Origin: Oikopleura dioica
Taxonomy: Eukaryota; Chordata; Appendicularia; Copelata; Oikopleuridae
Direction: 5' to 3'
Assembly: GCA_907165135.1 (NCBI GenBank)
Contig: OU015570.1
Location: 744,001-808,000, forward strand
DNA: 64,000 nucleotides
A model generated the notes under the pieces. It was not told the origin of the DNA and ran no database searches. It saw only the letters and a list, made by a program, of their open reading frames with translations. This document shows positions 1 through 10,882 of the stretch, one piece after another (positions within the stretch are counted from its first letter, which is position 1; each line of letters opens with the position of its first letter). The position numbers and the translations under genes are program-made.

Positions 1-755
1 GACCCTGGCCCTCAGCACAGACAAGAGAGAGAGAAATGAACTGACATTTTTTCTCTAGATGGGCGAGCTCATGGCCGTGTGCTCGCGCTCGAGATAGGGT
101 TAACGGTCTGGCCTTCTTAGACCATTGAATTCGACGAAGGCAGATAGAGTTATCTTTTGATGAGTGAAATGCGCTAATTCGGCATTTATGCCACATTTTT
201 AAAACTTAATCCTCAACAAAACTCCCGAAAGATTTGGGCGATCCCGAAAGGTTCGGGAAATCCCGAAAGATTCGGGAGTAATCCCGAAACATTCGGGAAA
301 TCCTGAAACATTCGGGAAATCCCGAAACATTCGGGATCCCGAAAGGTTGGAAGTGACAACCATTTTACAATTGCTATATAAGAAGCTCGCATGCGATATA
401 CCATCATTCTCAGAGCTGACTGTCGGAATTGAATTTGTTATTTTATTGCTCTGCTGCGGAGGACTATACCTGCTGGAAAACATGAGCGCTGGGAGAGCTC
501 AAAAGTCAAGAAAAAATGACTTTTTCTATTCTGGAAAATGAATTTCAAAATCAACAATGAATAAATACTTTTTCTACTAGATTTTCCTAGTAACGCTGTC
601 TGTGGGCGGTGGATATAGAGGATTGAAGTTGGATAAGAGGATTAAAAGTCCATTTTCACCTTCTTATCCATCCTCACTTGACACATTCGACGTCATATTG
701 TTTTGATTATTCAATTTATTTAATTCATTTTAAATGTTTTTTCATTTTGTGAAAA

Positions 756-1084
756 GTTCTCCAGGAAATCAGATCTTCCATCCGGTAAATCTTCCAGCAT
801 AAAAGTCCTTTGACATCCTCCGAAATCACGTGAACAAAATGTTCAGTGTATTATATAATCTTCTTTATTTATTGGTCTTCAGCAAAATGGATCTTCAATT
901 GGAGGAGTCCTCCGGAACAGAAGGGTCCTCCAAGGTCAGGTGATCAAAAAGTGACTGAAAATTCTATGTGTTAGACTTTATGCCAGTGATTATTGGTCTT
1001 CCAGCAAAGAGGTCTTCCAGCAAAAAGGTCTTCCAGTAGAAAGGGTCCTCCACGGGTCTTTCTAGAGATCACGTGGTCAAAAAC
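756..1084. repeat. Three diverged tandem units with GGTCTTCCAGCAAA and CACGTG motifs
   Basis: Three units of roughly 110-130 bp each end in a block resembling ATCACGTGNNCAAAA (near 825, 939 and 1069). Each contains one or more copies of GGTCTTCCAGCAAA or GGGTCCTCC. The units are clearly related but diverged. No coding sequence is seen. Confidence 0.5.
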
Positions 1085-1121
1085 AAATTGATAAGAGTTA
1101 TCAGAGGTTCAACCTTCGGTC

Positions 1122-3755
1122 GGTTGAAACTTCGAACAGTTCGGGATCCCGAATGATTCGGGATTTCCCGAATCATTGGAAGAGAAAATGGAGGTTTTTC
1201 TCTTCGAACGAAAAAAGTAAAGTAAATTAAAAAATATAGAACAAATTTGTAGTGATCTGTTCGGAAGTTCATCGATGCTCAAGAGCCAAAAATATATTTT
1301 CATAACAAATGAATGAATCACCCGTAAAATTTCCTACAAGACAGGCGCAAAGCGCATTCACACTCGTTGACTCTAAAAATCATCGGAATTTGAATCTCTG
1401 TCAATTTCTATTAATAAGAAAGATTTCATTATCTACAGTAGGCCTTTGATCTCATTTAAAAATGCGAAAATTCGACCCTTCTGTTAGATAAAAGTTCCTT
1501 ACACTCCCGAACCATTCAGGATTACCATGAAGTTGAGCAGTTAAGGGAGATAGGAGAATCTGCCCATGTCTGAAGACATGTGGCGAGAGATATTGGCCCT
1601 GGTCATGGGCATTTCTGAGCGCACCTAATCTTGGGGAGAAGCCGCGCTAACCCTTGTCGGCTCTCTCATTGGCTCAGACCCGTTTACTTTCCAGATTCTG
1701 TTCTTCAGAATCTCGAGATTCTTCTAAACCGCCAAGCAAGTGCTTAAGAAATTTTCTAGACTTCCCCGACAGTGATTTGCGCGGGAAACGGGGAAGGGGG
1801 CCCAGGGGCTTTCTCCCACAAGAGTTAAACTTCATGGTACAATAGTGTTTGAGTGCAGAAAGCAGTATGTTAGGCAAGAATCGCTCTTGCCCGTAGCAAA
1901 CGCTTGTGACCATTTCTGGTTACTTCCGGTCTACTTCCGGTCACTTCCGGTTCACTTCCGGTCACTTTCGATTCACTTGTGGTTAACCTCCAGATCATTA
2001 CTATAAGTGCGCATCGATAAATATACCTTACGAATGCGATACTGAGCTTATGCTCACTTGAAACAGCGCCACCTGGTGCAAGCTCGCGCCCCACTTAGTG
2101 TCAGCTATCGAGCGCCGCCTAATTCAAAAATTCGACCGTCAACTCAAATTTTAAAATTAATAGCAATGTGTCTTCATGACAGCTATCTTTTTTCAAAATC
2201 TCGAAATCATGAAAGAAATATGCAATCGTGAAAAAAAAGTACCTTGATTTAAAATTGAAGAGTAGCAAACTGTTGGAAGATGTAGAATTGAGCGAAGAAA
2301 GACGAGTTGAAAAAGTTATTGCTGATCCGTTAGAGTCGAAACAGGAAAACCGCTGCGAAATCGGCAGCTTGAAATGAACTAGACGTCTGGGCGAAAGCCG
2401 CGCTTGGATTGACTGTAGTAGCACTTAGCAGTGCTGTTGTTTACTGGAAAGAAAAATTTCTCTTTTTTCTAGAAATTTGTTTTGTTTCTGGGGCAATTCA
2501 AATCTCTTTTATAAAAATTTTACTTCAGTCACCAGTTTGGGGACTGGATTTATGCGACAGTACTGAACATGGTTCGAATGGCACAAATGTCACGAATGGC
2601 ACGAAAACATGTCTTTTCATTGTGCCATTTTCAGTAAAATTCTAGAAACTCTTTTTTATTCTTTTCCACCCTTGAGTTTCCTTCCAGTGGTAAGCTACCA
2701 CTAAACTCGCGGAGCGGGCGACTTCTTTGACGAATTAAATAAAGGCCAAGTTTCAAAAAAGAATCTTTTATTTCGATTATTTGGATATCTTGCTTATAAA
2801 AAATTTATTAAAGTTAACGTACATCAAAAGAATTGTAAATGGAATTGGATTTTTAATAAATTGTATATTGTGATGATTTTTGTGAACGAACAAAATCGCT
2901 GCAACCCGTCCGGATAAACCAGATCAATTTTCGAATGGTGAATCTTCCTTTTTGATCGTTAAATTTTATACAAAAATTTTAAAGCGTTTTTCTAACTTCA
3001 AAACAACATGTCTCGACTTTCGTGCCATTTCCAGCATTTTCGTGCCATTTTCAGTATTGACCGATTTATGACTGTTTTATTTGGTTGGAAATGATAACCG
3101 CTCAAGATTGTGTATGCAAATGCACCAATCTGGAGGGGCGGGGTTGTCAAGAAAATCGGTCCTCGCGCGAACAGGAGCAAGCATGCTTAACCCTTTGGGC
3201 GAGCAAAACGTTTTTAAACAAATATAACTTATTATTTGGTTGTCACTTCCAACCTCTCGGGATCCTGAATATTTCGGGATTTCTTGAATCTTTCGGGAAT
3301 TCCCGAACCTTTCGGGATCGCCCGATTTATTCGGGAGTTATGTTGAGGATTTCGTTATAAAAAAATGGTATAAATGCCGAACTAGGGCATTTTACAAATC
3401 AAAATGATAACTATATCTGCCTTCATAAAATTCGATGGTCTAAGAAGGCCGTACCTTTTATCAATGGTGAATTTGCAGTCAAAGAGGATGTGTGCGCTCC
3501 GCGCCTGTCTTATAGAAAACTTTATTAGTTATAAATCCAATTATTCGAGTAAATAATTTTTTTCCTTCGCGCCTTCATTTGCTCCAATAAAGATGTACGT
3601 AGACGTAACTTTTTGGCTTTAAATATTTTCTCGGACAGAAATTATCAAAAACGATCCCAGAAAGGTTCGAATACAAAAAGGCTCATTTTCACTGCGAACG
3701 TTTCGGGAAATTCCGAAACATTCGGGATCCCGAAAGGTTGGAAGATTCAACCTTA
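1122..3755. repeat. Second inverted pair, interleaved with the first
   Basis: The block 1122-1190 (starting GGTTGAA and containing TTCGGGATCCCGAA) matches in reverse complement the block 3690-3755. The pair begins inside the 115-3455 element and ends outside it, so the two inverted pairs overlap rather than nest. This could mean two insertions of related elements plus rearrangement, or recombination between copies. Confidence 0.4.
1910..1985 (+). repeat. Short tandem repeat (CACTTCCGGT)n
   Basis: About seven imperfect copies of a 9-12 bp unit, CACTTCCGGT, stand head to tail. Edge units are degenerate. No gene is associated. Confidence 0.7.
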
Positions 3756-4039
3756 TTATTGCGACAGTCTACTGTACTCAAAACTCATTGTCAAAGCTCA
3801 TCATCATTCAGCACAACATTATTTATTTTTTCAGAGAAATTTCGCCATAAAAGTCTACGCGATCCGTAAGTTATATTCGGCATCGTTAAAAATCTCTGAA
3901 AAACTGGGGCACAAAGCTTTTGATCACTCTCCCATGGATTGTCAGATATTCCGATTAACAAAATTTGATCACCTTGGTTCAACGTCTTCATCATCTTCCA
4001 AACGGATTGAAATAAACAATTTTTCTTGGGTTTATAATC

Positions 4040-4953
4040 GGGGGTAGGAGAATGGCGTTTCTAAAATTAGGAACGGTTCCTAAATTTAGGAACGGTTCCT
4101 AAAATTAGGAACGCCATTCTCCGAAAATTTCTTTATCTCATAAATGCAAAAAGCTAAAAATTAGGAACCGTTCCTAAAAAATTTTCTAGAGCCCCTATTT
4201 CTATGTTAATTTTTCATTTCTTTTGCCTCAAAAATGAGCAAAAAAATGATTCAGGTTGCCTTAAAGTCGAAAATGTGTTTTACTCTTACCCTTTTTTGAT
4301 GAAAATCATAATAACACTGCTCTGAAAATCATAAAACTACCTAACCCTAACCTTTTTTAAAGAAAATTCAAGTTTCCTAAAAGATTTTTTGTAGTGAGTC
4401 CATTTGCTTGCCGCAAAAGACGAAATATGCGCTTCGCGCCTGTTTTTTAGCAAAGTCAAGAAATTATTTGCTTTTTAATGAGAAAAAAAAAGGGATTTTT
4501 GGGGGACGGGCGGCTACGTTACAAATTTGTAACGCCGTTACAATTTTGTAACGCCGTTACAAAATTCAGATTTTTTACAATAAAAATTATTTTAAATTTC
4601 GTAATTCTTATTTTTTGGACAGAATATGCAATAAAGTATACCAAGAAGTAGTTTCCTTCAATTCAAGCGCGAAGCGCACACTCATTCAATGATTTTTATT
4701 TTGAATTTTTGTAACGCCGTTACAATTTTAACTACTTGTAACGTAGCCGCCCTACACCCGATTTTTGCTTCCCTAACCCTAACCTTACCCCTAAGCTTAA
4801 CCGAAATTTTAGGAACGGTTCCTAATTTTAGGAACGCCATTCTCCGCTTTTTTGTTTAAGATCTTCAGCAACGGTTCCTAAAAAATTAGGAACGGTTCCT
4901 AAAATTTAGGAACGGTTCCTAAAAAATTTTAGGAACGCCATTCTCTCATCCCC
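4040..4953. mobile_element. hAT-like non-autonomous element, AGGAACGGTTCCT family
   Basis: The element starts GGGGGTAGGAGAATGGCG and ends CGCCATTCTCTCATCCCC. It is flanked by the 8-bp direct repeat TTATAATC at 4032-4039 and 4954-4961. Its subterminal zones are arrays of the palindrome AGGAACGGTTCCT. The same termini bound the transposase-bearing element at 46764-50704, so this copy is probably an internally deleted or otherwise non-autonomous relative mobilised by it. It contains the internal hairpin motif near 4431, TTAGGG-like runs and a nested element at 4502-4759. An 8-bp duplication is typical of hAT superfamily elements. Confidence 0.85.
4502..4759. mobile_element. Nested hAT-like MITE, GTTACAAATTTGTAAC family (258 bp)
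   Basis: This sits inside the 4040-4953 element. It begins GGGGACGGGCGGCTACG and ends CGTAGCCGCCCTACACCC. The flanks carry the 8-bp repeat GATTTTTG at 4494-4501 and 4760-4767. Subterminal dyads are GTTACAAATTTGTAAC and CGCCGTTACAA. The shared internal motif GCGCGAAGCGCACACTC lies near 4665. It is related by its ends to the 95-bp element at 58839-58933 and the partial copy at 16184. It is younger than its host element because it interrupts it. Confidence 0.85.
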
Positions 4954-4961
4954 TTATAATC

Positions 4962-5427
4962 GAGCGTTGATCCGCGCAACGACAATGGTACTTTCTCCAG
5001 ATCAATCACGGAAAGCCTATTGAAACGGTAACTTTGGGGCTTATCTATTGTTTGGGCATAGTCGACGTGCAAATTAAAGGTGACATCAGGGCTGCTGAAT
5101 TCGGAGCGTTTATGGTTACCCGCGATTTTCTCAGCGGAAAATCTTCTGATTTTACCTGTTAACCCGGGCTTTTTCCGCTCATCCGATCGTCCGATGTAAC
5201 CCGGCGCGCGGATTACTCGCGATTCTTTGCTACCCTTTTCTCCGATTTGATCCGCGCCGCGGATAACCCGCGATTTTCCATTATCTTTTTTCTTAGAAGT
5301 AGCGACAATGCAAAATCCCTTTTTCTTTTTAAAAATACACATTTTATGAAATCAACTCGATTTTTCAAAAGATTCTGACAATTTAACCAATATTGAAGAT
5401 AACAGAAACCAAAGAAAATGAAATTTG
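4962..5427. other. No gene recognised
   Basis: Low-information sequence with a run of GCGGATNACCCGCGATT-like dyads around 5150-5290. A minus-strand open frame (4929-5342) covers it but overlaps the end of a transposon, so I do not call it a gene. Confidence 0.4.
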
Positions 5428-5652
5428 TAGTTTTTGAAATTTTATTTGCAAGCTTTCGGCCTACAAGGCCATCTTCAGGCAACTGAATGGTTCGATTAAT
5501 ACAGAAAAAGTACAATTAAGTAGTAGAATTTGACAGAAAGGGCACCGGTAAAAGAGTATCTAGAGAATTTTTGAAAGAAGTCTAGAGACTTTTTCATGTT
5601 CTGGAGATTATAACGGCACTGAGCGAAGGAGAGGGAAACCAGCGAGGTGGCG
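5428..5652 (-). repeat. Single arm of the 14921-15460 hairpin element
   Basis: This block closely matches 14953-15200. It includes the segment that reads CTGAAGATGGCCTTGTAGGC on the minus strand (near 5479-5456) and an adjacent AATAAAA-like signal. Only one arm is present here, just left of the LTR retrotransposon. The motif resembles hammerhead-type 3-prime structures of Penelope-like elements, but see the findings for the doubts. Confidence 0.6.
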
Positions 5653-5718
5653 TAATAAATTCCCTCTCCGTAAAATAATCATTGATAAATCTAGTGCTGG
5701 TCCTAGTAATTAACTTTC

Positions 5719-5951
5719 TGTAAGCGTCTAAGTTCTGCGTCTGCTCTAGTACTAGGCGTTCTCTTTTCTGCTAGTCGTAGCCTCTACTATATTCTTCAAT
5801 AAAAACACGGGAAAGGTAGTTTCCGATAAAACGTGTATTCTGCACTTTTACTGTGCGCGGACTGAAGCAGTGAACGTAAAAGTGGCAGAGAAGAGCGCGG
5901 CGCGAGATCCTAATCAGATCTCTAACCGACTTTCAGCACTAAGACCTCACA
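5719..5951 (-). repeat. 3-prime LTR of the 5.7-14.5 kb retrotransposon
   Basis: This 233-bp repeat has TG...CA ends. It differs from its partner at one position noticed (TAAGTTCTG here, TAAGTACTG in the partner). Left flank CTTTC is one half of the target duplication. Confidence 0.9.
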
Positions 5952-6255
5952 GCTCCCCAGATTCTAGAGACGATCGAGAATCTTCGGTTGAAGAGTTGAA
6001 GTTGGTGAGATGAGTCATCGTAGAAGTGCAGAAGGGAAAGGTGAAGGGAAAGGCAGCCAATCAACTCAACGTGGCGTCGGAATTGCACCAGTGTAGAGAC
6101 GAAAAGTCGAGAAATGTCGGACGGAGATCGAACCATTTCCGGACAGCGGGAGCCAATCAGAGCGCGAGAAGAAGTATACTCACACCAGACGAGTTTTCTT
6201 TTGCAGAAAACTTCCCTTGTTCTACGAGTACTCTTGCGAGTGTGGTCAACTCGAA

Positions 6256-6918
6256 TCAAGGAAGTTTTTTCCTGATTCCACCACCAAAGACGCTCGGATT
6301 TCCGATGAAGGAAGAAAGATCAGCTGACGAAGAAGGTGAATACAAATGATGTCCATGTAGAGAGTCTGCCGCACATCCACGAGGAGCAGAAGTCGTCTTA
6401 TCAGGTAAAACTTGAACATCATTTTCCACCAAGTCAGTCGAGCGAGGCGTAGTTGAAGTTGACGTAGAACGGGCGGGAGCGGTTGAATTTCCAGCAGTCG
6501 AGGGAAGAAGTGAAGCTGCATTTTGACGCTTCAGATCAGGCAACGAGTCGGGACTCGCCCTTTTCCTCTTTTTTCTAGTAGACATGCCAGAGGTTAACAA
6601 TTGCTTTTCAGCAGCCGGCCTCCCAACCTTTGGTATTCTTGCTAGAGGTCCAGGATACGAACCAAAAGCGCCGACCAGTAGATTTTGAGGCGAATCGAGG
6701 TCATCGCCGCAGATGAGCTCTTGTACGAGAGCCCGGTCGGAGGGAGATTCGAGATGATCATTGCGCGGTGGGACCAAACGCAGATGAGATCGGTGAACCC
6801 AGTCACGAAAGTCGGCTCCGTCGACGATTTTGACGACAGTTTCTGAGGCGATTTCGTGTAATGTTCCACTGGTAACTTTCTGCTGAGTCAGGCAAGATGC
6901 AGCCGCTAGCTCTTGCAA
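6256..6918 (-). CDS. Extra ORF between env and 3-prime LTR, integrase-C-terminus-like
   Basis: A 220-residue open frame lies downstream of the env-like gene inside the retrotransposon. Its first 60 residues contain a block of the type VDG...WVHRSHLRLVPPR, which resembles the C-terminal end of Ty3/gypsy integrases. The rest is low-complexity and Ser/Thr/Pro-rich, with a basic cluster TRKKRKR near residue 115 that could be a nuclear localisation signal. There is no ATG at the start of the frame (it opens with TTG). It may be a remnant of another element captured here, or an accessory gene; I cannot decide. Confidence 0.4.
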   Translation of the reverse strand: MQELAAASCLTQQKVTSGTLHEIASETVVKIVDGADFRDWVHRSHLRLVPPRNDHLESPSDRALVQELICGDDLDSPQNLLVGAFGSYPGPLARIPKVGRPAAEKQLLTSGMSTRKKRKRASPDSLPDLKRQNAASLLPSTAGNSTAPARSTSTSTTPRSTDLVENDVQVLPDKTTSAPRGCAADSLHGHHLYSPSSSADLSSFIGNPSVFGGGIRKKLP

Positions 6919-7100
6919 ATATAGACTGGTTTATTGAGAATAGAAAACTGAGAGGGGCAATCGTGTACAGCTGACGAGAAGGGTGAGAGTCAGCGGGGAG
7001 CAACTAATTTGGGGCTAAGGGGGCTTTGATCAGGCTAAATATAGGCTCTATGATTGACAGTTTAGGAACTGTAGCTAAAGTAGAACACTTCACCCTTCCC
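6900..7100 (-). promoter_or_regulatory. LTR-like or promoter-like segment
   Basis: On the minus strand this stretch holds a TATA-like CCTATATTTAG (near 7040) followed about 130 bp later by AATAAA (near 6935). This is the order expected in the U3-R of an LTR. No partner repeat was found, so it may be a solo LTR remnant or chance. Confidence 0.25.
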
Positions 7101-8480
7101 CCACTTAGGGTTGGTACATTTTGATGTATAAATCACACGAGATGAAGAAGAAGCACACGTTTTGGTAACTAAAATGATAACAATAGTAAAGAAAACAGTA
7201 GATATGTTTTTGGAAATAGAAAATGCACAGGGATAAAAAGTTTCATTTCTTTTTTGCAGGGAGAGCTGGACATCAGGGGCGGTTTTGACGGCGTCGATGA
7301 TGTACAGTTGTTAGTAGAGAGCTGAAAGAGGGAAAGTCGAGTTGATTTGATGGATATCCAGGTTGTTGTCGGCACATGATTGTCGGGTTGTTTTTGGAAA
7401 GCGGATCAGGTGCTATTGAAGAGGTTGAAGTTGAATAGGCGCAAGGGTTAGTATGACGTTGAAGGCGGAATCAGCGGTGAGGAGTATGTAGGTGTTGCTA
7501 ACGTCGAGGATGATGCGAAGAGGAAGATACAGGAAACAAACGGGCTTGTAGGTGTCAGACGGAGTCGACGTCATTGGTTTGGAGGATGTTGGTTGATAAG
7601 TTGTCGGGGTCGGCGGTGTGGCCAGTGGGGTTGTGGATGGTGATATAGGCGGTGTCAGTAGAGGTAGTACGGTTGTTGTTGTTGGTGTCGGCAGCGTCGG
7701 TGGAAGTGGTGTTGATGTTGGAGACGTCGAGGTCGTTGTCTTTGTTGGTGATGTCGGCGGTTTCGGTGGAAGTGGTGATGGTGGTTGTGCGGCTGCTCAC
7801 TGGCTACCTTGGGTCTAGAGGTGTTAAGGGTGTACCGGGTAGTTAGATCATTAACCTTGGAAGAATTCTAGCTTCTAACTCTACTGATGGAATTCCTGCG
7901 GTCACCTCGCTACTAGGCCTCAGATTCTTATCTGAACCAGGGTGAACTGGTCGGTCTATCGTTTTGATCGGGAATGATCGATAGACAAGCAGACATTCGT
8001 AGAAAGTATTCCAAAAGTTTAAAGATGTTTTGTAGTTAGTCCCTTATCCTTCCCCCGGTTACCCTATTGAGAGGTGGTCTTGATCGGTCATTTGAGGTTT
8101 TTAGGTCAAAAGCAAGAGATACCCTTAAGATCGTGAACTCTTTGACATTTGATTATTGGAAATATTTGAATGTTGAGATTATTTACGGGAATGCTCGTAG
8201 ATCGCCCTGAGTGTAATTGAACTTGGGAAGCTAGTGATTATTTATCCTTGGTGCATTATGAATAGAACATTTATACCCGGCCAGTTCACAATGGCGTGTT
8301 CTATGGGTCGAATCGATAGTGAAAAATTGATTCAGAAAAGCCTCGGCGCTATGCACCTTACTCCCTCCCGCTGAAACATAAGCACACTAGAATAAGAAAA
8401 ATAATCACCCTGCGAGAGGTCCATGACGGAGCTATTTCACTGCGGCTTGTTGTGAACTGAACTTTGAGCGGGGCGGCTAG
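7100..8480. other. Non-coding 3-prime region of the retrotransposon with a triplet-rich tract
   Basis: No recognisable gene. Positions 7560-7800 are GGT/GTC triplet-rich. The minus-strand frame through that tract (7555-7800) would encode a Ser/Thr/Asn/Asp-rich low-complexity peptide. It could be the decayed remains of a stalk-like or spacer sequence. Confidence 0.35.
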
Positions 8481-10205
8481 CTACACTACAGGTTGATTCA
8501 GTCGAGTTATTTCCTTATTGAAAAATCTCATTCGGTTTCCAAAAGTCAAGAACACTAGAGCAATGAGTGTAAGTAAAGAGGCGCTAGAAACGATGAGGAA
8601 GAGAAGATTATTTTCCACATCCTCTTGGATGTCCTCTATGAAGGTTGGTTCAAACACGTCACTGCGGGTGACATTGAAGTTACGATCATCGAATTCGAAC
8701 TCAATCTCAGCCGCTGCTCTAGCGAGTGTCATATTTGAAGAGTAAATGCGATCAGTCTTAGTGATGGGTATCAAGAGGCCCTGGCAGTGGACTTCTTGGT
8801 CAAGCTCTGACGCTTCGAAGTAACGTAGACCCTGAAACAGATCACGTTTTCTTGCAAGGTCAGGTGACACTGAACGCACACGATGTTCCGCGGGCACAAT
8901 ACTGTACACTACGGCGCCACTTCTCGTGTATGCGTAGGTGCATGGGGCTTCGCTTGGCCAAGATCTAGTGGGGCAGGTAGCTACGTCGCTCAAGCATGAA
9001 TTAGAGCTGAGAGCGGAATTTTTGCATACCATCAGTGTGTCCCGTGAGCTGTAGCATTCGAAACGGTTCAGCTGGAACAACCGACCCGATATCTCTGTCG
9101 CATACGGGGAAATCTGCGCCGCCGTTGTGACAAACTTGTCCTCAATTTTTTCCACGATGCCAAAACTGGTTACTCTGTGAAGCTGACTCGGTTCAGCCAT
9201 AATGACCGGAAACCTCATCTCAACATAGATTTTGATCGAGTTCTCATCGAGATACGAGCCGATTAGTCTTGGCCGCAATTCTCTTGGAAGGTCGAAGAGC
9301 AGGTCTTTGCAAAATGTCATGCATGACTGTTCTCGCATACTAGGACACGAAGCCGCCAGGCATCCGCTCCTCCAGAGCATAATGTAGTCAATGGTAGGAG
9401 GGATGTTACCTGTCGCGAGTTCGCTAACCTCACTGTCAATTTGCTCCAGATAGTTCTGAGTAGCCTGTGCTGCGATAGCACTTGTGCTGAGTTCGAACTT
9501 CTGGTTGGATTCAAGGCAGACCTGTTGTTCAAGAAGGTCGATCTTAGCGTAAGTCTCATTGATGCAAACGCTTACTGATGCCATTGAATCTTTTAACGCA
9601 TTCTCAAGCGTATTCACGCGTTCCTTCGTATGGAGCGTAACTTTTTTCAGATTTTGAATTTGTATGTTATTAACGACCTTCATTGAAAAATTGAGAACGC
9701 TTGACAGAAGAGAAGCGCCCGCGACTAAATCACGTCCTTTTCGAATCACGTGACCAGATCTGAGAGCTGACTTGCGTCGTCGCTCGCGCACGTCCCTTTT
9801 GAGCAGATTAGCCTCAGCATTGATTGCCAAAATGCGCCTCTTGAAATCGGAGTCGATCGATTCTCGTAGCGCGGCTAATCGATCTGATGCGCGGCTATCT
9901 GAGCACTCCCGTCTAGCGCTTCTATCTTTGGAGAAGTATTTCTCGCAATTCTCCTTTGAGCACTTAGGCAGTACAATATTCAGATAGGGTTGCGTTGGTT
10001 TGGGCCGCTCAATTTCAACGATATGGACCGCCCTTTGTCGTGACAGATACAAATCCCCAGATGCCTCAAGGACCACACCCCTGGTAAGACCATGTCCCCG
10101 TAGCCGAGTGAAAGCAGTTGAAGTGAGAAGAGCAAGGATCCGTTCGTCATCTGAAAAAGATAAGTTAGTGGTTGGGCTCAGACAAAATTTGATATTTTTG
10201 GTCAA
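8481..10205 (-). CDS. Env-like membrane glycoprotein of the LTR retrotransposon
   Basis: This is a 574-residue open frame downstream of integrase, where env lies in errantivirus-like Ty3/gypsy elements. Visible features are a basic cluster RERRRK near residues 140-144 that could be a protease processing site, and a hydrophobic, small-residue stretch at about 158-173. A heptad-like helical region follows at about 177-235, then a cysteine-rich middle part and several N-X-S/T sites. A strong transmembrane segment lies near residues 535-557 with a short cytoplasmic tail. No ATG opens the frame (it begins at a TTG), so expression probably needs splicing from an upstream leader. The frame is intact over its length while pol is broken. 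The env-like identity rests on position and architecture, not on a recognised sequence family. Confidence 0.75.
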   Translation of the reverse strand: MTKNIKFCLSPTTNLSFSDDERILALLTSTAFTRLRGHGLTRGVVLEASGDLYLSRQRAVHIVEIERPKPTQPYLNIVLPKCSKENCEKYFSKDRSARRECSDSRASDRLAALRESIDSDFKRRILAINAEANLLKRDVRERRRKSALRSGHVIRKGRDLVAGASLLSSVLNFSMKVVNNIQIQNLKKVTLHTKERVNTLENALKDSMASVSVCINETYAKIDLLEQQVCLESNQKFELSTSAIAAQATQNYLEQIDSEVSELATGNIPPTIDYIMLWRSGCLAASCPSMREQSCMTFCKDLLFDLPRELRPRLIGSYLDENSIKIYVEMRFPVIMAEPSQLHRVTSFGIVEKIEDKFVTTAAQISPYATEISGRLFQLNRFECYSSRDTLMVCKNSALSSNSCLSDVATCPTRSWPSEAPCTYAYTRSGAVVYSIVPAEHRVRSVSPDLARKRDLFQGLRYFEASELDQEVHCQGLLIPITKTDRIYSSNMTLARAAAEIEFEFDDRNFNVTRSDVFEPTFIEDIQEDVENNLLFLIVSSASLLTLIALVFLTFGNRMRFFNKEITRLNQPVV

Positions 10206-10206
10206 A

Positions 10207-10404
10207 TTATTCTTTCGGGTCTTCCGGTGCTAATCTAAGATGACGGATATTACGGACAAGCCTGTTTCCCGTTCCCAATTCTTCAAGTTCGTAGCTTCCG
10301 AATCGAAGGTATCGGACTACTCTGGCTAGGCCGGCATATTGAACGTATGCCTTGCGGGACGTATTTGGTTTCTTAGGGGACCAGAAGGCCACCTTCCGAC
10401 CCAC
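10207..10404 (-). CDS. Integrase C-terminal segment
   Basis: This frame ends in the block NIRHLRLAPEDP, the pattern of a Ty3/gypsy integrase C-terminal domain. It continues the pol gene after frame breaks and stops 2 bp before the env-like frame. It is not an independent gene. Confidence 0.6.
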   Translation of the reverse strand: MGRKVAFWSPKKPNTSRKAYVQYAGLARVVRYLRFGSYELEELGTGNRLVRNIRHLRLAPEDPKE

Positions 10405-10542
10405 CGGTATCGAACCTTGCTTGGGGGCTTCTGGGAGATCTTTTCCCGGTAATCGAGCTAAGAACTTGCTCTGAAGTTCTCCCGCAATTCTGTGAAGCCA
10501 GCCCGAGCAATACGCGGCCCAATCCTCTGGGTCACCCGTTCC

Positions 10543-10866
10543 CTACGGATCATCTGGGAGGCAGAATGTTGGGTAGGGCATAGGGCGCCCACTGATACAT
10601 TCAGAAGGAGTTAGATTCCCTAGTGTACTACAGGGCGTGTTATTGAGGTGATATACCACAAACGCAATTTCTTTGCTCCATGTGGCAGGGTCAAGGCTCA
10701 GAATTTTGCTCTTGATCCCAATGGAACGAAATTTCCGCTCTGTGAGATTCCCTTGCGGCGAATAGGGGCTTATTCGGCTTATCTTGATATTGAATTTCTC
10801 AAGAAGCTCTGTCACGTGTTGATTGGCGAACTCAAGCCCATTATCGAAGGTAAATCTACCACCCAT
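10543..10866 (-). pseudogene. Integrase core, second half, out of frame
   Basis: This frame contains the second catalytic aspartate in the block FTFDNGLEFAN. The third catalytic residue is the glutamate of GNLTERKFRS. It is shifted relative to the upstream pol frame (10883-12439). Two frame changes are needed between them, near a run of six A and near CTTTTAAC. A stop follows at the left end. The homopolymer context makes assembly error a real possibility. Confidence 0.7.
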
Positions 10867-10882
10867 GGCATTGTTAAAAGGA

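Larger units (their letters stand above)
115..3455. mobile_element. Long inverted-repeat element with CCCGAA/TTCGGG arrays
   Basis: The stretch 115-360 is matched in reverse complement by 3240-3455. The match includes an outer unique part (GGCCTTCTTAGACCAT at the left, ATGGTCTAAGAAGGCC at the right). It also includes inner arrays of short dyads built from TCCCGAAA and TTCGGGA. No transposase frame is visible between the arms. The interior holds diverged tandem repeats, the CAGGCGC hairpin motif near 1345 and another copy, inverted, near 3500. I could not define a target-site duplication, so the outer ends are approximate. It is best read as a foldback or non-autonomous DNA element; the small open frames inside it look fortuitous. 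Confidence 0.6.

Noticed and set aside
1674-1913. Opposite-strand frames at 1654-1913 as a gene
   Set aside because: Overlapping frames on both strands in repeat-rich sequence, no domain, no splice context.
7618-7846. Gly/Val-rich + strand frames as a structural protein
   Set aside because: Produced by the GGT/GTC triplet-rich tract on the non-coding strand of the retrotransposon.
9317-10233. Frames on both strands within 8481-10205
   Set aside because: Shadows of the env-like frame in other registers.
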